The position numbers and the translations under genes were made by a program. This document shows positions 1 through 9,150 of a DNA stretch of 64,000 nt, piece by piece. Source of the DNA: Bacteroidota bacterium (GTDB lineage: Bacteria; Bacteroidota; Ignavibacteria; UBA10030; SZUA-254); contig DATDFQ010000032.1 in the NCBI GenBank assembly GCA_036522515.1, positions 1 to 64,000 of the forward strand, given 5' to 3'. Each line of letters begins with the position of its first letter. The stretch's first letter is position 1. The notes beneath the pieces were generated by a model. The model worked only from the letters and a program-made list of their open reading frames with translations. It did not search any database and was not told the origin of the DNA.

Positions 1-665
1 TTCTTCGTAACGACTGCGCGCTCCTGATCGGTAAGCTGCGCGGTTCCGAGATCGACGTACTCATCCAGCGCCTCTCCCTTCAGTTTCAACGCCTCCAGCG
101 CCTTCGCAACCATCATCCGGTCATCGATCCGTTTGGAAAGCTCGGGATGGATGCGGAACAGACCCTTCGCCCTCAGGACGCCGGTCTCGTAGAAGCCGTT
201 TCCAAATAACACTTCCGCCCCCTTCATCTGCATGAATGCGACCTGGGGGTCTGATGCCGCGACGGTTTCGCGGGCATCCATGTTCGCCCCGTGGGTCGTC
301 GTCGCCCGGGGGATTGAGATTTCCTCATTTCTTTCCTTCGCGGGGATCCGCCGGATACGCTCCATCGCGAGTTTCAACAGCAGATCCTCCTTGGAGAGCG
401 TCCGCAAGTCCGAGAGGTCGATGATCGCCATCTCAGGGAGGATCACGGTCGTCTTGCCGTCGACGAGAAGCGAAGCGGAGGACTTTCCGCCGGACTTCAT
501 CGAGTCGTCGGGTTTCAGGATGTCTCCGCGGGAAACGGGCATCCACTTTTCCTCGACGTTATGCCGGACGTAGACTGCGCCCTTCACGGCAACCACCCTG
601 ATATCGGCGCGCACCGACGCAGCGCCGAGTAAACCGAGCAACAGAATCATCATCGTTGTTTTCAT
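1..665 (-). CDS. FecR-like domain secreted protein (partial)
   Basis: The gene starts at the ATG whose complement is 663-665, after a good ribosome site (AAAGGTGA), and runs off the left edge, so the C-terminus is missing. About 221 residues are visible. Residues 1-20 form a signal peptide (MKTTMMILLLGLLGAASVRA). Residues 22-90 resemble a FecR-type beta domain: a VVAVKGAVYV strand, a W-x-P-V-x-x-G-D turn, a gly/ser-rich strand, then an LVDGKTTVILPE strand. The remainder is helical and TPR-like. The likely location is periplasmic or surface. It is probably co-transcribed with the barrel gene upstream on the same strand, although a repeat cluster separates them. Exact function is unknown. Confidence 0.75.
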   Translation of the reverse strand, partial: MKTTMMILLLGLLGAASVRADIRVVAVKGAVYVRHNVEEKWMPVSRGDILKPDDSMKSGGKSSASLLVDGKTTVILPEMAIIDLSDLRTLSKEDLLLKLAMERIRRIPAKERNEEISIPRATTTHGANMDARETVAASDPQVAFMQMKGAEVLFGNGFYETGVLRAKGLFRIHPELSKRIDDRMMVAKALEALKLKGEALDEYVDLGTAQLTDQERAVVTK

Positions 666-700
666 GGCATCACCTTTCTTCTAAAACCCCGCCAAAAGCC

Positions 701-785
701 CGCAGCCTAAAGGCTGCGGCTACCTATTTTTTTCGTTCCGGCGCAGAGCGCCGGTATATGCGTTCCCACGCAGAGCGTGGGAACG
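701..785. repeat. Cluster of three short palindromes
   Basis: Three inverted repeats lie in a row: CGCAGCCTAAAGGCTGCG (701-718), CCGGCGCAGAGCGCCGG (about 739-754), and a 25-base palindrome with arms CGTTCCCACG/CGTGGGAACG (761-785). The first is one arm of the composite element found at 21.1, 29.7 and 53.6 kb. The third recurs at 29607-29631. The cluster ends just before the stop of the barrel gene. Confidence 0.85.
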
Positions 786-795
786 AGGAGTCGTC

Positions 796-2829
796 CTACT
801 CCACTACACCCACGTCCACGACACGCACCCAGCCGCGGACCATTCCGAGATTTACTTCGACATCGTTGAAGTACTCGCGAGCGCCCATCTTCCATGCGTC
901 GTCGAATCCCTTCGTGATCGCGGTCGTCTCGATCGGAAGCCACACCGACTCTTCGCGCCGGTCGTTCGGCCTGATCACGTAGATCTTCGGATTGTCGCTC
1001 AGTAACGATGCTTCCCCCGGCTTGATACCCGTATCGAACATCAGGTAGATGTGCGAATCGGCGGGGTGATCCGGCGGCACGACGTCGACAAATGCCGTCG
1101 ACATCCCGATACTTGCAAGCAGAGCGGCATAGCAGACGCTCATGTCGTCGCAGTCGCCTCCCCGGATCCGGAGAGTCTCGGAGGGATACTGGACAAAATC
1201 TTCGCTCTTCTTGGGATCGTTCACGTAGAGAAGCTGCGTGGCAAATTCGTTGAACAAAATCCTCGCGCGCGCGACATTCGAAAGGACGCCGGGCACCGTA
1301 TCGAGAAGCCCCTTGTAGTGGTTCAAATACGACCGTGTGAACCTGAGGACTTCGGAATCCGCCGGCGTCACAAAATACCTCAGGACCGAGACGTCGCCGT
1401 TCCAGTCGTTCCTGGCGTGAATGAGCACGCGGCTCTGATACCGGTCGTCATACCTCCCGTCGCCGGTCACCGCGGTGACGTTTACCTCGCCATTTCGTAT
1501 GCTTGGAGAGCGCGCGGAACGGATCGAATCGTTAAAAACCGCATAGAGCGGAATGCCCGCCGTGTCGCCGGCCGGAACGGTGGCCGGCTTCGTCTCGGTC
1601 GGCGCATCCATCAACTTGTCGACAAAGAAACTGAGTTTCGCGTCGATTGCTTCGCCTGTCACGTTCCGGACGATCGCTCTGCCGACGGGCCGGTAGGCAT
1701 AGACCGTCTGGAGAACGGGAAAGAAGTCGCCGCTCATGTCGACGCGATCGATCTGAACAGGGTTGGGATGGACGCCGCCGAGGGTGATGCGGGCGGTCAA
1801 TGAAAGCCGGTCCCCCGTGAACGGATTGTATTCGAGGCTTCCGATGTCGGACTGTTGAAATGAACTGAGCGCGGCGGAACCCTTCCGGTTCTCCTCCGAA
1901 ACGAATTTGAGATAGCTCGCATCGAGCCTGACGGGCCCGTAGGAGCCGCCGGCACCGACGGAGAGTGCGTCTGCGGAGAGCGAGGCCGAACCATCGATGT
2001 ACAATCCACCACGGAGTAGAACATGAAACGGTCCGGTCCACTCTCCGCCTACGCGAAACTGTTTTCTTGTGTCGCCATCCAGACTCACGAGGGCGCCATC
2101 CGCCACCTCGTACCCGAGGCCCATGCGAACGTATCGCGGGAGCGTCAACTCGTACTGCTGCGCATCCCCGGTGAGCCGGGATTCCACAATTTGAAAGAGG
2201 TTTTTCGCCACGAGCCCGAGCCTGACTCCGGCCGGGTGGCTCCAGAGGACTCCCACATCGGCCAGAAAGGTATTCCCCGAATAGGTCACGGGTGTCGATT
2301 GGATGACAGAGTTGGAATCCACGGAGAACCGGGTATCGCTCACCTGGTTCTCGAACCTGTGGAGGCTCAGGCCGATCGAGATCTCCCGCGGCCCGCGGAA
2401 CGCGATTCCGAACGCATACGGCTCGCTGTAGCTGATCTTCTTGTCGAACCTGTTCACGACCGATCTGCTGGAATCCTCGAGCGAGAAGACCGAGGGAATG
2501 GTAAACTCGAGCGAGATCCCGGGGGAAATACGGAGCCCTGCGGCGTAATCTTCGAGGAACCGCTTGCCGGCGCCGCCGAGCTGCGCCGTCCAGGAGGGAT
2601 CGCTCAATGAAGGGGAGAAGAAGTTTCCCGCGTCGATTTCCCAGTCCGAGATTCCGGCAAGTCCCGCAGGATTCCAGTCAAGCGCGCTCACCCCGTCGGA
2701 AAGGGCGGTGTACCCTCCCATGCCGATCGCCCGGGCCGAGCTCAGGTGTTGCGAATATGAGTTTGAACGGGTCATCATCATCATGCACAACACTGCCAAT
2801 CCTATGCGGGTAGGAGGCACAAACTTCAT
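796..2829 (-). CDS. PorV-like outer-membrane barrel fused to transglutaminase-like domain
   Basis: This is a 677-residue secreted protein with a signal peptide ending near SYSQ (residues 24-27). Residues 28-75 carry the PorV/UPF0164 signature: ARAIGMGGYTAL followed by GVSALDWNPAGLAG. Residues up to about 355 have the alternating pattern of an outer-membrane barrel. The C-terminal third (about 480-640) looks transglutaminase/cysteine-peptidase-like: GGDCDD with Cys560, His593 in SHIYLMF, and Glu634 in WLPIETT where Asp is more usual. It sits 10 bases downstream of a lipoprotein gene, so the two are probably an operon. PorV/PorQ family members act in or beside type IX secretion, but the appended domain is unusual. 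A role in processing surface proteins is inference only. Confidence 0.75.
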   Translation of the reverse strand: MKFVPPTRIGLAVLCMMMMTRSNSYSQHLSSARAIGMGGYTALSDGVSALDWNPAGLAGISDWEIDAGNFFSPSLSDPSWTAQLGGAGKRFLEDYAAGLRISPGISLEFTIPSVFSLEDSSRSVVNRFDKKISYSEPYAFGIAFRGPREISIGLSLHRFENQVSDTRFSVDSNSVIQSTPVTYSGNTFLADVGVLWSHPAGVRLGLVAKNLFQIVESRLTGDAQQYELTLPRYVRMGLGYEVADGALVSLDGDTRKQFRVGGEWTGPFHVLLRGGLYIDGSASLSADALSVGAGGSYGPVRLDASYLKFVSEENRKGSAALSSFQQSDIGSLEYNPFTGDRLSLTARITLGGVHPNPVQIDRVDMSGDFFPVLQTVYAYRPVGRAIVRNVTGEAIDAKLSFFVDKLMDAPTETKPATVPAGDTAGIPLYAVFNDSIRSARSPSIRNGEVNVTAVTGDGRYDDRYQSRVLIHARNDWNGDVSVLRYFVTPADSEVLRFTRSYLNHYKGLLDTVPGVLSNVARARILFNEFATQLLYVNDPKKSEDFVQYPSETLRIRGGDCDDMSVCYAALLASIGMSTAFVDVVPPDHPADSHIYLMFDTGIKPGEASLLSDNPKIYVIRPNDRREESVWLPIETTAITKGFDDAWKMGAREYFNDVEVNLGMVRGWVRVVDVGVVE

Positions 2830-2838
2830 AGACGGCGG

Positions 2839-3741
2839 TCAGGGACCAAGAGAAAGAAGCAGGTTATGCGTCGAAGACGCCGTCACCCTGATCGAATCGG
2901 GATATCCGTTGACGCTCACGGTCTTGCCGCTCTCCGATGTGAACGTAAAGAGCGCGGCCGGCTGTCCGCGCAGAATCTGGAGGAGCGTCGACGGGATGAC
3001 GATTCCGCCGAGGTTCGAATTGACCCGAAGCCGGATCAGCGGCCTCGCGCGCAAGCCGGACTGCACCGAGCTGATGAGCACATTGACGGATGTGCCGCCG
3101 CCGGTCCAGCGGACGCGAAGATTGTGCGAGAGCGAGACTATTTCATCGGGCAGCGGTGAATCGACATGGAGAGCCGCCGGAGACTCCACGTCCACGGTGA
3201 ACGGAAGGATCACGCCAAGTCCCGTTGCGCTCCACCGGTATGCGTGGTTGCCGACATACTGGAAGCCGCGGCCTCCGATGCCGTCGCGGCTCACAAGAAA
3301 ATATTGTACCCCGAGCAGCGTGTCGAGCAAGAGCCGGGGAATCTGCAGACGCTTCTCGCGGGGAATGAGCGCAATGTCATCGATGCCGACGATCCCGGCG
3401 TTGAGCGTCTTGTAGCCAAGCGTCTGCGAGTCGATGATCACGGGGGCGGACCGGTCGAAAAAGATCGCCCGTGCAAGGGAACCTTCGTGATGCTCTGTCC
3501 TGCTATCGAACGACGACCCTGCGACGATCAACTGGCCCAGGCTCGTGCTTCCGACGGGCGGGAAGAGGCGCGTCGAGTCGATATCCTCAGTCCCGAACGC
3601 CCCGTCGGGCGAAATAGAAATTGGCGAAACCACCACGGGATTCGGAATCGCATCGTCGATCAGATTCACCGGGCCCTGCTTCTGGCAACCCGCGGCGATC
3701 AGAACGAGAATCAAGATGCTATGGTAGAGCGTCCATTTCAT
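2839..3741 (-). CDS. Lipoprotein of unknown function
   Basis: The start is the ATG complementary to 3739-3741, preceded by AAAAGGAAACGGA, because it places the signal peptide at the N-terminus. An upstream in-frame ATG at 3813 would add 24 polar residues. The 300-residue product has the lipobox LIAAGC and so is lipid-anchored. Residues 200-300 look like beta-sandwich repeats (LRVRWTGGGTSVNVLI, then a serine/threonine-rich strand). No catalytic motif is visible. It lies directly upstream of the barrel-transglutaminase gene and may be its partner, though that rests on position alone. Confidence 0.75.
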   Translation of the reverse strand: MKWTLYHSILILVLIAAGCQKQGPVNLIDDAIPNPVVVSPISISPDGAFGTEDIDSTRLFPPVGSTSLGQLIVAGSSFDSRTEHHEGSLARAIFFDRSAPVIIDSQTLGYKTLNAGIVGIDDIALIPREKRLQIPRLLLDTLLGVQYFLVSRDGIGGRGFQYVGNHAYRWSATGLGVILPFTVDVESPAALHVDSPLPDEIVSLSHNLRVRWTGGGTSVNVLISSVQSGLRARPLIRLRVNSNLGGIVIPSTLLQILRGQPAALFTFTSESGKTVSVNGYPDSIRVTASSTHNLLLSLGP

Positions 3742-3795
3742 TCCGTTTCCTTTTCGCGATACCGGTTTCGCCGGCATTCGGTGCAATCTAATAAA

Positions 3796-3838
3796 AGCTT
3801 CCCCCGCCTGCAATACCGGTTCCGACGCAGACGGGGGA
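3796..3838 (-). terminator. Rho-independent terminator of the 3859-4896 lipoprotein gene
   Basis: Arms TCCCCCGCCTGC (3800-3811) and GCAGACGGGGGA (3827-3838) pair with one mismatch. Read leftward the stem is followed by AGCTTTTATT. It lies just past the stop of the lipoprotein gene at 3859 and separates it from the next lipoprotein/barrel pair. Confidence 0.75.
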
Positions 3839-3858
3839 AATGAATGGTACCCGGGGTG

Positions 3859-4896
3859 TTACCGCACCACGATATATGGTGTACCCCAGAACTCGTTCGT
3901 AAACGGAGCGTCGGCGACATAGATCGAGCTCCACGACATGACATCGACAACCGCGTTGAAGCGAGCCGCGAGGATGCCCAGCGGCAGAATGGACGGCAGC
4001 CGGCTGATGAACACGCGTTGATAGACCCTGGTATAATTGCCGGGCCCGCCTGTCGTCGAAACCAGATGCATCAGCGTCCGGCGGCGTTCGGCGCCGTCAC
4101 CCGCGATGCCGTACCGGAGGTGCGCGATTTCCGCCGAATCATCCGAGCTGTTGAGGGTGACGCGGACTCTTACGGAGTCTCCCACCCTGAAATGCGGCAC
4201 CGAGCCGCGGAAGAGCCCGAGGCGGAACCACGTGTTCAGCGGATCCGTATAGGTCGTGTCGAAGTGTCCGATGTGCTCGATCTCAAGCGTGGAGAGCGAG
4301 AAGTTCTTGAGACTATCGGGCCTCGTGCGGCCGAGCACCATCGTGATGGCGACCGGGACCCAGTTCCTCAACGGATTGTCCGTGCGCGCAACGCGGATGA
4401 ATCGCACCTTCCGCGTCACAACCTCGGTGAACGGCTTCTTGATGATGCTGTCGACGATGACCGTGTCCAGCGTCCTGGTTCCCACCCCGACCCAGAATTC
4501 GCCGGGAAGCACCTTCGTGATCGTCACGAGCGCCGACGAGTCGCCGGGAGCGATGACAACATCGTAATGGCGCGTGACCTGATTCCAGAAGATGCGGCGG
4601 CCCCAGCGGACAGGCGTAATGGTATCCCCGAAGGTTATTCCGAGATGGCCCAGATCGCCGATGTCGAGCTTCGCAAATCCGTCATACTCAGGAGCGCGCA
4701 TCCCGTTGTCGTCGATTGTCGTTTCATCCGATGAGGAGAATCCGGCAACCGAATCGGTGGTCGCGACTTCTTCCTGCAGGGCCTGCTGATCCGTGACGGT
4801 CACCGGGGGATTGATGACATTATCCTTGGTGCACCCGGTCAGGTAGAACAAAAGACCCGCCGTGACACCCAAAACTGCCAGCTGCAAATTCTTCAT
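3859..4896 (-). CDS. Lipoprotein of unknown function
   Basis: The start is the ATG complementary to 4894-4896, with a strong AAAGGAGAGG ribosome site. A longer reading to 4977 adds a basic segment that would mask the signal peptide. The 345-residue product begins MKNLQLAVLGVTAGL with lipobox YLTGC. An acidic, Ser/Thr-rich linker follows (about 30-55), then a beta-rich body without recognisable catalytic residues. It is monocistronic: a terminator follows at 3796-3838. No family is recognised. It is probably anchored to an envelope membrane facing the periplasm or surface. Confidence 0.75.
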   Translation of the reverse strand: MKNLQLAVLGVTAGLLFYLTGCTKDNVINPPVTVTDQQALQEEVATTDSVAGFSSSDETTIDDNGMRAPEYDGFAKLDIGDLGHLGITFGDTITPVRWGRRIFWNQVTRHYDVVIAPGDSSALVTITKVLPGEFWVGVGTRTLDTVIVDSIIKKPFTEVVTRKVRFIRVARTDNPLRNWVPVAITMVLGRTRPDSLKNFSLSTLEIEHIGHFDTTYTDPLNTWFRLGLFRGSVPHFRVGDSVRVRVTLNSSDDSAEIAHLRYGIAGDGAERRRTLMHLVSTTGGPGNYTRVYQRVFISRLPSILPLGILAARFNAVVDVMSWSSIYVADAPFTNEFWGTPYIVVR

Positions 4897-5259
4897 GACT
4901 ACCTCTCCTTTATAGAGTGACTTGCTGTGCGGTCTCAATTTAATTTTGCCCCGCCGCTCTCTCCCACACGCCCGCACGTGATTTTGAGATAGAAGAGCAG
5001 CGGGACAAATTCATCCACCATAGTCTAACAAACAGGCGTGAAAATTGAAACAGGGTGCCTCTCGCCTGTTGATGCGCTTCACATCCCTCGATTGAAGCGC
5101 ATCCACATGGTGAGATAGGCATCAACCATCGTGCCAGGACGGTTCTTTACACGGAAGCTGTGAAATTCGAGGGGAAATGGGGGATCGGGTTGAAAAAGCG
5201 GGGAAATCGTGTGCCGGGTAGTGCGGGAATTCCGGAGAGTTACGCGGGATCGAACCCGA
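4897..5259. other. Intergenic region with one hairpin
   Basis: These 363 bases hold no convincing gene. The clear structure is a perfect 11-bp inverted repeat, GATGCGCTTCA (5071-5081) and TGAAGCGCATC (5093-5103), with an 11-base loop. It lacks a T-run on either side, so it is not a standard terminator. It could be an operator or an RNA hairpin between the sensor-regulator gene and the lipoprotein gene. Confidence 0.6.
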
Positions 5260-7923
5260 TCACGCGGTCGGCGGATCCTTTTTCCATTCCCCGCGGCTAT
5301 ACGCCCCGATCAACTCGTCGAGGTAGGGATGGTAGCGTTGCGGGAGATTCTTGTATTTGGGCCGGGCCGCGGCGAGAACCTGTTCGGCAGAGCCGGATGG
5401 GTTGACGGCTTCGACGGCATTACCGAGATACTCGAGCAATTTCTTCTCAACCCTCCGGAGAACCTCCCGGTCGGAGGAGCCGGCGATTGCCACGACCGCG
5501 TCGCCGGTGTCCCACCGCTTCTCGACAAACGTCTTGAAGCAATACCCGCGCAGATATTCGGCAACCGTTCCGCGGTTGAATCCGCCCAGCTCTTCGGCTG
5601 TTTCGGAGATCGCATTCCGGGAGAAACCTTTTTCGCGCACTGAGCCGATGATCTGTTTTTCGATGTCCAGGACTGCCGTCGACGACGATGCGAGCTCCTC
5701 CGGAAGATCGATGATCCGGATCATATCGCGCCCTTCCGCTCTTGCCAGCAGGACAGCCCGCTTGAGGACGCTTTGAAGCTCGCGGACGTTTCCTTTCCAT
5801 GGATACTTCAGAAATACCTCCATCACGATCGTGCTGCACTTCGTACCGGGGGATTCCCGCTCGATGAATCGCCCGACGAGAAGCGGGAGGTCCGCCTGGC
5901 GGTCTCTGAGCGGCGGGAGATTTACGGAAAAGACATTGAGGCGGTAGTAGAGATCCTCTCTGAACTTCTTCTGCTGCACCGCGTCGCGCAGGTCGCGGTT
6001 CGTCGCGGCGATCACGCGGACATTCACCTTCATCGTTTCCGTCCCTCCGACCCTGTCGAGCGTGCCGTCCTGCAACACGCGGAGGAGTTTCACCTGAAAC
6101 GCCTCGCTCGTCTCTCCGATTTCATCGAGAAAAATCGTCCCCCCGTCCGCCAGCTCGAATCTCCCGGCCCTCTCGCGCACTGCGCCAGTGAAGGCGCCGC
6201 GTTCGTGTCCAAAGAGTTCGCTTTCGAGGAGCGTCTCGGTGAGCGCCCCGCAATTGACGGCGACAAACGGCCCGGCTCCCCTGGAGGAGTGGGCGTGTAT
6301 CGCCCGCGCCACCAGTTCCTTCCCGGTGCCGCTTTCGCCCATAACGAGGACATTCGCGTCGTTATTCGAGATCTTCTTTATGAAAGCCACAATTTCCTGC
6401 ATCGGTCCGGAGGCGCGATAGAGGATCCCGTTGAAGTCCTCCGCTTCCCCTCCACTCTGCGGCGACTCCTTGTGCGGTTGAAGATCGTCGGCCTGCGTGC
6501 GCAACCGGGCGATTTCGGATTGGTACGCCGCGATCTCTTCCTGGAGGGCCGCACCGCGCGGCTCGCCGTTCGGCTGCCGGAGGGCGCCGAGTTCCTCCTC
6601 GAGCGATTTCAGCCGCTTCTCTTTGTCGTGCAGGAGCCGGTGAATCGATTCCTTCTCCTCCCTGAGCGACGTGACCTGTCCCTGGACCAGCTGGTGCCTG
6701 AAGAGCACGAGCCCTGCCGTAACTACCAGCGCCGCGAAGAGAGAGGGAACAACCGGTAGAATGATCGAAGAGGACGAGAAGGTCCAGCAGGAGGCGATCA
6801 GGAGCACAAGCGCCGAGGCGATGATCGCCAGAATGCCCGCGAGCTGGCGTCTCGATTCCATGAACAGGATGCAGGCGCATCCCAAAGAGAACGCCAGGAG
6901 GTAACCGGCGGTTTCCGATATCCTCCGAAGAAACGAATCGTGGAGGGCATCGTGAATGATCGTCGCGTGGAGGCCGATCGACGGAAACTGGGAGGAGAAT
7001 GGAGTCGAGAGGAACGGACTTCTCCCGCCGGCGATAATGCCGAGGAGGACTATCTTTCCCCTGATCTGCGCGATGACGGGGGGAGTTGTGCCGCCCGATT
7101 GGCGCACGTCGTACGCTTTCAGAAACTCGACCGTGGAAATGAGGTTGAGCGAACCGGTCCCTCCGGTGAAATTAGGAGTGATGGAACCGTCATCGGAATA
7201 GTGAATCCTCACGCGGCGACCCTCTGCGCCGATTTCGGCGTCTCCGTCGCCGATCCTTACATCCGACCTGGAAGCTCCGAGCCCGATTCGGAGAACCTCG
7301 AACGCGAAGGAGGGAAGGCGGCCTTGACTCGTACTCACGAAGAGGGGCAGCTTTGAGGTTTCGAGCATGGTGGTGTGCCCGAAGCTCGCCGAGCTTTTAA
7401 GTAATTCTGGAAACGGAAGCTCAAGCCCCCTGCCGGAGGGAAAGGGTTCCTCCCGGCCGGGAGGATACGCGATGCTGGATGGAATCGCGCTTATCCCGCT
7501 CGCTCCGTGGCTCCCGGTGTCGGGGGCGTTCAGGGACCGGAAATAACCCCCGAGTACGACGTTGCCTGATTTCCGGACCACCGCCGAAAGGATCTCATCA
7601 TACTCAGGGTGCTCCGGATCGGGCTCGGTAAAGGCGACGTCCACACCGACGGCCTTCGCGCCCAGGTCATGGAGCACGTCGAGGATCAGCGCATAGTAGC
7701 TTCGTTTGAGGGGGATCCCGCCGAGCGAAGCGATGTCGTCGCCGGAAAGGTAGAGGATGACGATCGAGGAATCGATTTTTGATTCGCCGCGGAGGTGATA
7801 CTTCGTCGCGGTGAACGATTCTTCCAGCGCGTCGAAGGGGCCTGAGAGAACGCGCGAGAGGAGAAGCGCAAGGACGATGAGGCCGATCCCGAGGTAGAAC
7901 CGTTTCGATTTCCCCTGTTCCAT
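5260..7923 (-). CDS. CHASE2 sensor fused to sigma-54-dependent transcriptional activator
   Basis: This 887-residue membrane regulator starts with a transmembrane helix at 11-27. Residues 30-325 match a CHASE2 extracytoplasmic sensor (IVILYLSGDDIASLGG, AKAVGVDVAF, GKIVLLG). Transmembrane helices follow at 339-355, 362-381 and 386-408, then a coiled coil at 410-480. The AAA+ sigma-54 interaction domain has Walker A GESGTGKE (529-536), the sigma-54 contact loop GAFTGA (576-581), Walker B GGTIFLDEI (594-602) and WKGNVREL. The C-terminus (about 745-887) is helical and holds a plausible helix-turn-helix (AISETAEELGGFNRGTVAEYL), not an obvious Fis domain. There is no receiver or kinase domain, so sensing and transcription activation appear to be in one chain. 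Target genes are not evident here. Confidence 0.9.
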   Translation of the reverse strand: MEQGKSKRFYLGIGLIVLALLLSRVLSGPFDALEESFTATKYHLRGESKIDSSIVILYLSGDDIASLGGIPLKRSYYALILDVLHDLGAKAVGVDVAFTEPDPEHPEYDEILSAVVRKSGNVVLGGYFRSLNAPDTGSHGASGISAIPSSIAYPPGREEPFPSGRGLELPFPELLKSSASFGHTTMLETSKLPLFVSTSQGRLPSFAFEVLRIGLGASRSDVRIGDGDAEIGAEGRRVRIHYSDDGSITPNFTGGTGSLNLISTVEFLKAYDVRQSGGTTPPVIAQIRGKIVLLGIIAGGRSPFLSTPFSSQFPSIGLHATIIHDALHDSFLRRISETAGYLLAFSLGCACILFMESRRQLAGILAIIASALVLLIASCWTFSSSSIILPVVPSLFAALVVTAGLVLFRHQLVQGQVTSLREEKESIHRLLHDKEKRLKSLEEELGALRQPNGEPRGAALQEEIAAYQSEIARLRTQADDLQPHKESPQSGGEAEDFNGILYRASGPMQEIVAFIKKISNNDANVLVMGESGTGKELVARAIHAHSSRGAGPFVAVNCGALTETLLESELFGHERGAFTGAVRERAGRFELADGGTIFLDEIGETSEAFQVKLLRVLQDGTLDRVGGTETMKVNVRVIAATNRDLRDAVQQKKFREDLYYRLNVFSVNLPPLRDRQADLPLLVGRFIERESPGTKCSTIVMEVFLKYPWKGNVRELQSVLKRAVLLARAEGRDMIRIIDLPEELASSSTAVLDIEKQIIGSVREKGFSRNAISETAEELGGFNRGTVAEYLRGYCFKTFVEKRWDTGDAVVAIAGSSDREVLRRVEKKLLEYLGNAVEAVNPSGSAEQVLAAARPKYKNLPQRYHPYLDELIGAYSRGEWKKDPPTA

Positions 7924-7932
7924 CCGTGCGGC

Positions 7933-9150
7933 CTACCGGTTGGTCAATCCACGGGGCTGGAGCCACTGCAGGGGATCCTGCTTCTCGCGATCCTTCCAGA
8001 TTTCAAAATGAAGCTGAGGACCGGAGAGGGCCTCGCCGCTTTTCCCGATCTGATCCCCTTCTTTCACGTCGTCTCCTTCGTTCACGGAGATCTCCAGAAG
8101 GTGGGCGTAGACGGTCCGGTACCCGCCCTGGTGGTTCACGATGACGAGGTTGCCGAAGGACGGGAGCCACCAGATCGTGGAGACTTCGCCCGCGGCGACC
8201 GCATCCACGACGGTGCCGGAGGAAACCCCGATGTCGATGCCGGTATTCTGTGTCACCGTGTGAAGGGTGCGATTTTCCTGGACCCCGAACCGCCCGATGA
8301 TCTTTCCCTGCGACACCGGCCACGAGAGCTTGCCCCTCAAGAGATCGAACCCCGTTCCGGGCCGCGAAACGCTCCCGCCCGGACGCGTACTCTGATCGGG
8401 CGGTTTTCGCGCTGGTCCGGCCTTCTCGCGGTCGATCAGGCCCGCGACGAGTTGCTCCAGTTTCTTTGCGTCTTCGATCTTGCGATTGATTTCGCGTGTA
8501 AAGTTTCGCTTGTCTTTTCGGATCGTCGCAAGGAGCGCTTTCCGCGATTGGACGCGGCCGGCGAGCTTTTTCTCTTCGCGCGCCTTTTCCGCGATCAGCT
8601 GGCGGCGGTTCGCAAGCTGCCGTTCCAGTTTCGTGTTCTGCGCCTGAAGGTCGGCCCGTTGATCGGAAATGCTGTCGAGATCCTGCCGGCGCTGTTCGGA
8701 AAACCGCTTCAGATACTCCGAGCGGATAAGCATCTGGTTCAACGAGCGCGACGTGAGGAGCAATTCGAGATCGTACGTGCGGCCGGACTTGTAGGCGGTC
8801 GTGACGTACCGGGCATACTCCTGCTTGAGGAAACCGACCCGGTCGCTCAAAGTGCCGATGAGAGCGCGGTCGCGGTCGATATCGTCGGAGAGGGATTTCT
8901 CTTCGTCCTTCAGCCTGCCGATCAGCTTTCGGACGAGCGAGGCCTGGTGATCGTAGCTGTCGAGGAGTTCGAGCGTCGCGTGTTCCTTCCGCTCCTTCCC
9001 CTTGATCTTCTGTTCGAACTGATCGATCTCTTTTCTCAGCTTTTCGAGATCGGAGCGTTTCTGCTTCAGCTCGCTCCGTTGGGCGCCGGAAGAAGCCGCA
9101 AACAATCCGGAGATCAGGAGCAGTGCGAGGAAGGTTGCGCGGGGGGTCAT
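7933..9150 (-). CDS. M23 (LytM) peptidase, EnvC-like murein hydrolase or activator
   Basis: The start is the ATG complementary to 9148-9150, which shares one base with the stop of the DUF4292 gene (TGATG). The 405-residue product has a signal peptide ending SSGAQ. A long coiled coil spans about residues 20-255 (SELKQKRSDLEKLRKEI onward). A C-terminal LytM domain is marked by NTGIDIGVSSGTVVDAVAAG and, near the end, QLHFEIWKD. The second zinc ligand region reads YRTVYAHLLEI. In the first motif the usual His of HxGxDI is Asn (NTGIDI), as in degenerate EnvC-type activators, so it may activate amidases rather than cut peptidoglycan. It acts in the periplasm at division or remodelling sites. Confidence 0.9.
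   Translation of the reverse strand: MTPRATFLALLLISGLFAASSGAQRSELKQKRSDLEKLRKEIDQFEQKIKGKERKEHATLELLDSYDHQASLVRKLIGRLKDEEKSLSDDIDRDRALIGTLSDRVGFLKQEYARYVTTAYKSGRTYDLELLLTSRSLNQMLIRSEYLKRFSEQRRQDLDSISDQRADLQAQNTKLERQLANRRQLIAEKAREEKKLAGRVQSRKALLATIRKDKRNFTREINRKIEDAKKLEQLVAGLIDREKAGPARKPPDQSTRPGGSVSRPGTGFDLLRGKLSWPVSQGKIIGRFGVQENRTLHTVTQNTGIDIGVSSGTVVDAVAAGEVSTIWWLPSFGNLVIVNHQGGYRTVYAHLLEISVNEGDDVKEGDQIGKSGEALSGPQLHFEIWKDREKQDPLQWLQPRGLTNR

Noticed and set aside
3166-3843. Long plus-strand reading frame opposite the lipoprotein gene
   Set aside because: Highly Arg-rich composition and no ribosome site show it is the shadow of the minus-strand gene; the same applies to the other antisense frames in high-GC genes.
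4965-4980. CACGTG core as parS
   Set aside because: Flanks CCCG and ATTTTG do not match the parS arms.
5230-5262. T-loop-like GGTTCGATCC on the minus strand, possible tRNA
   Set aside because: Only a TΨC-arm-like stretch is present, with no acceptor, D or anticodon arms, and it lies by the stop of the sensor-regulator gene.
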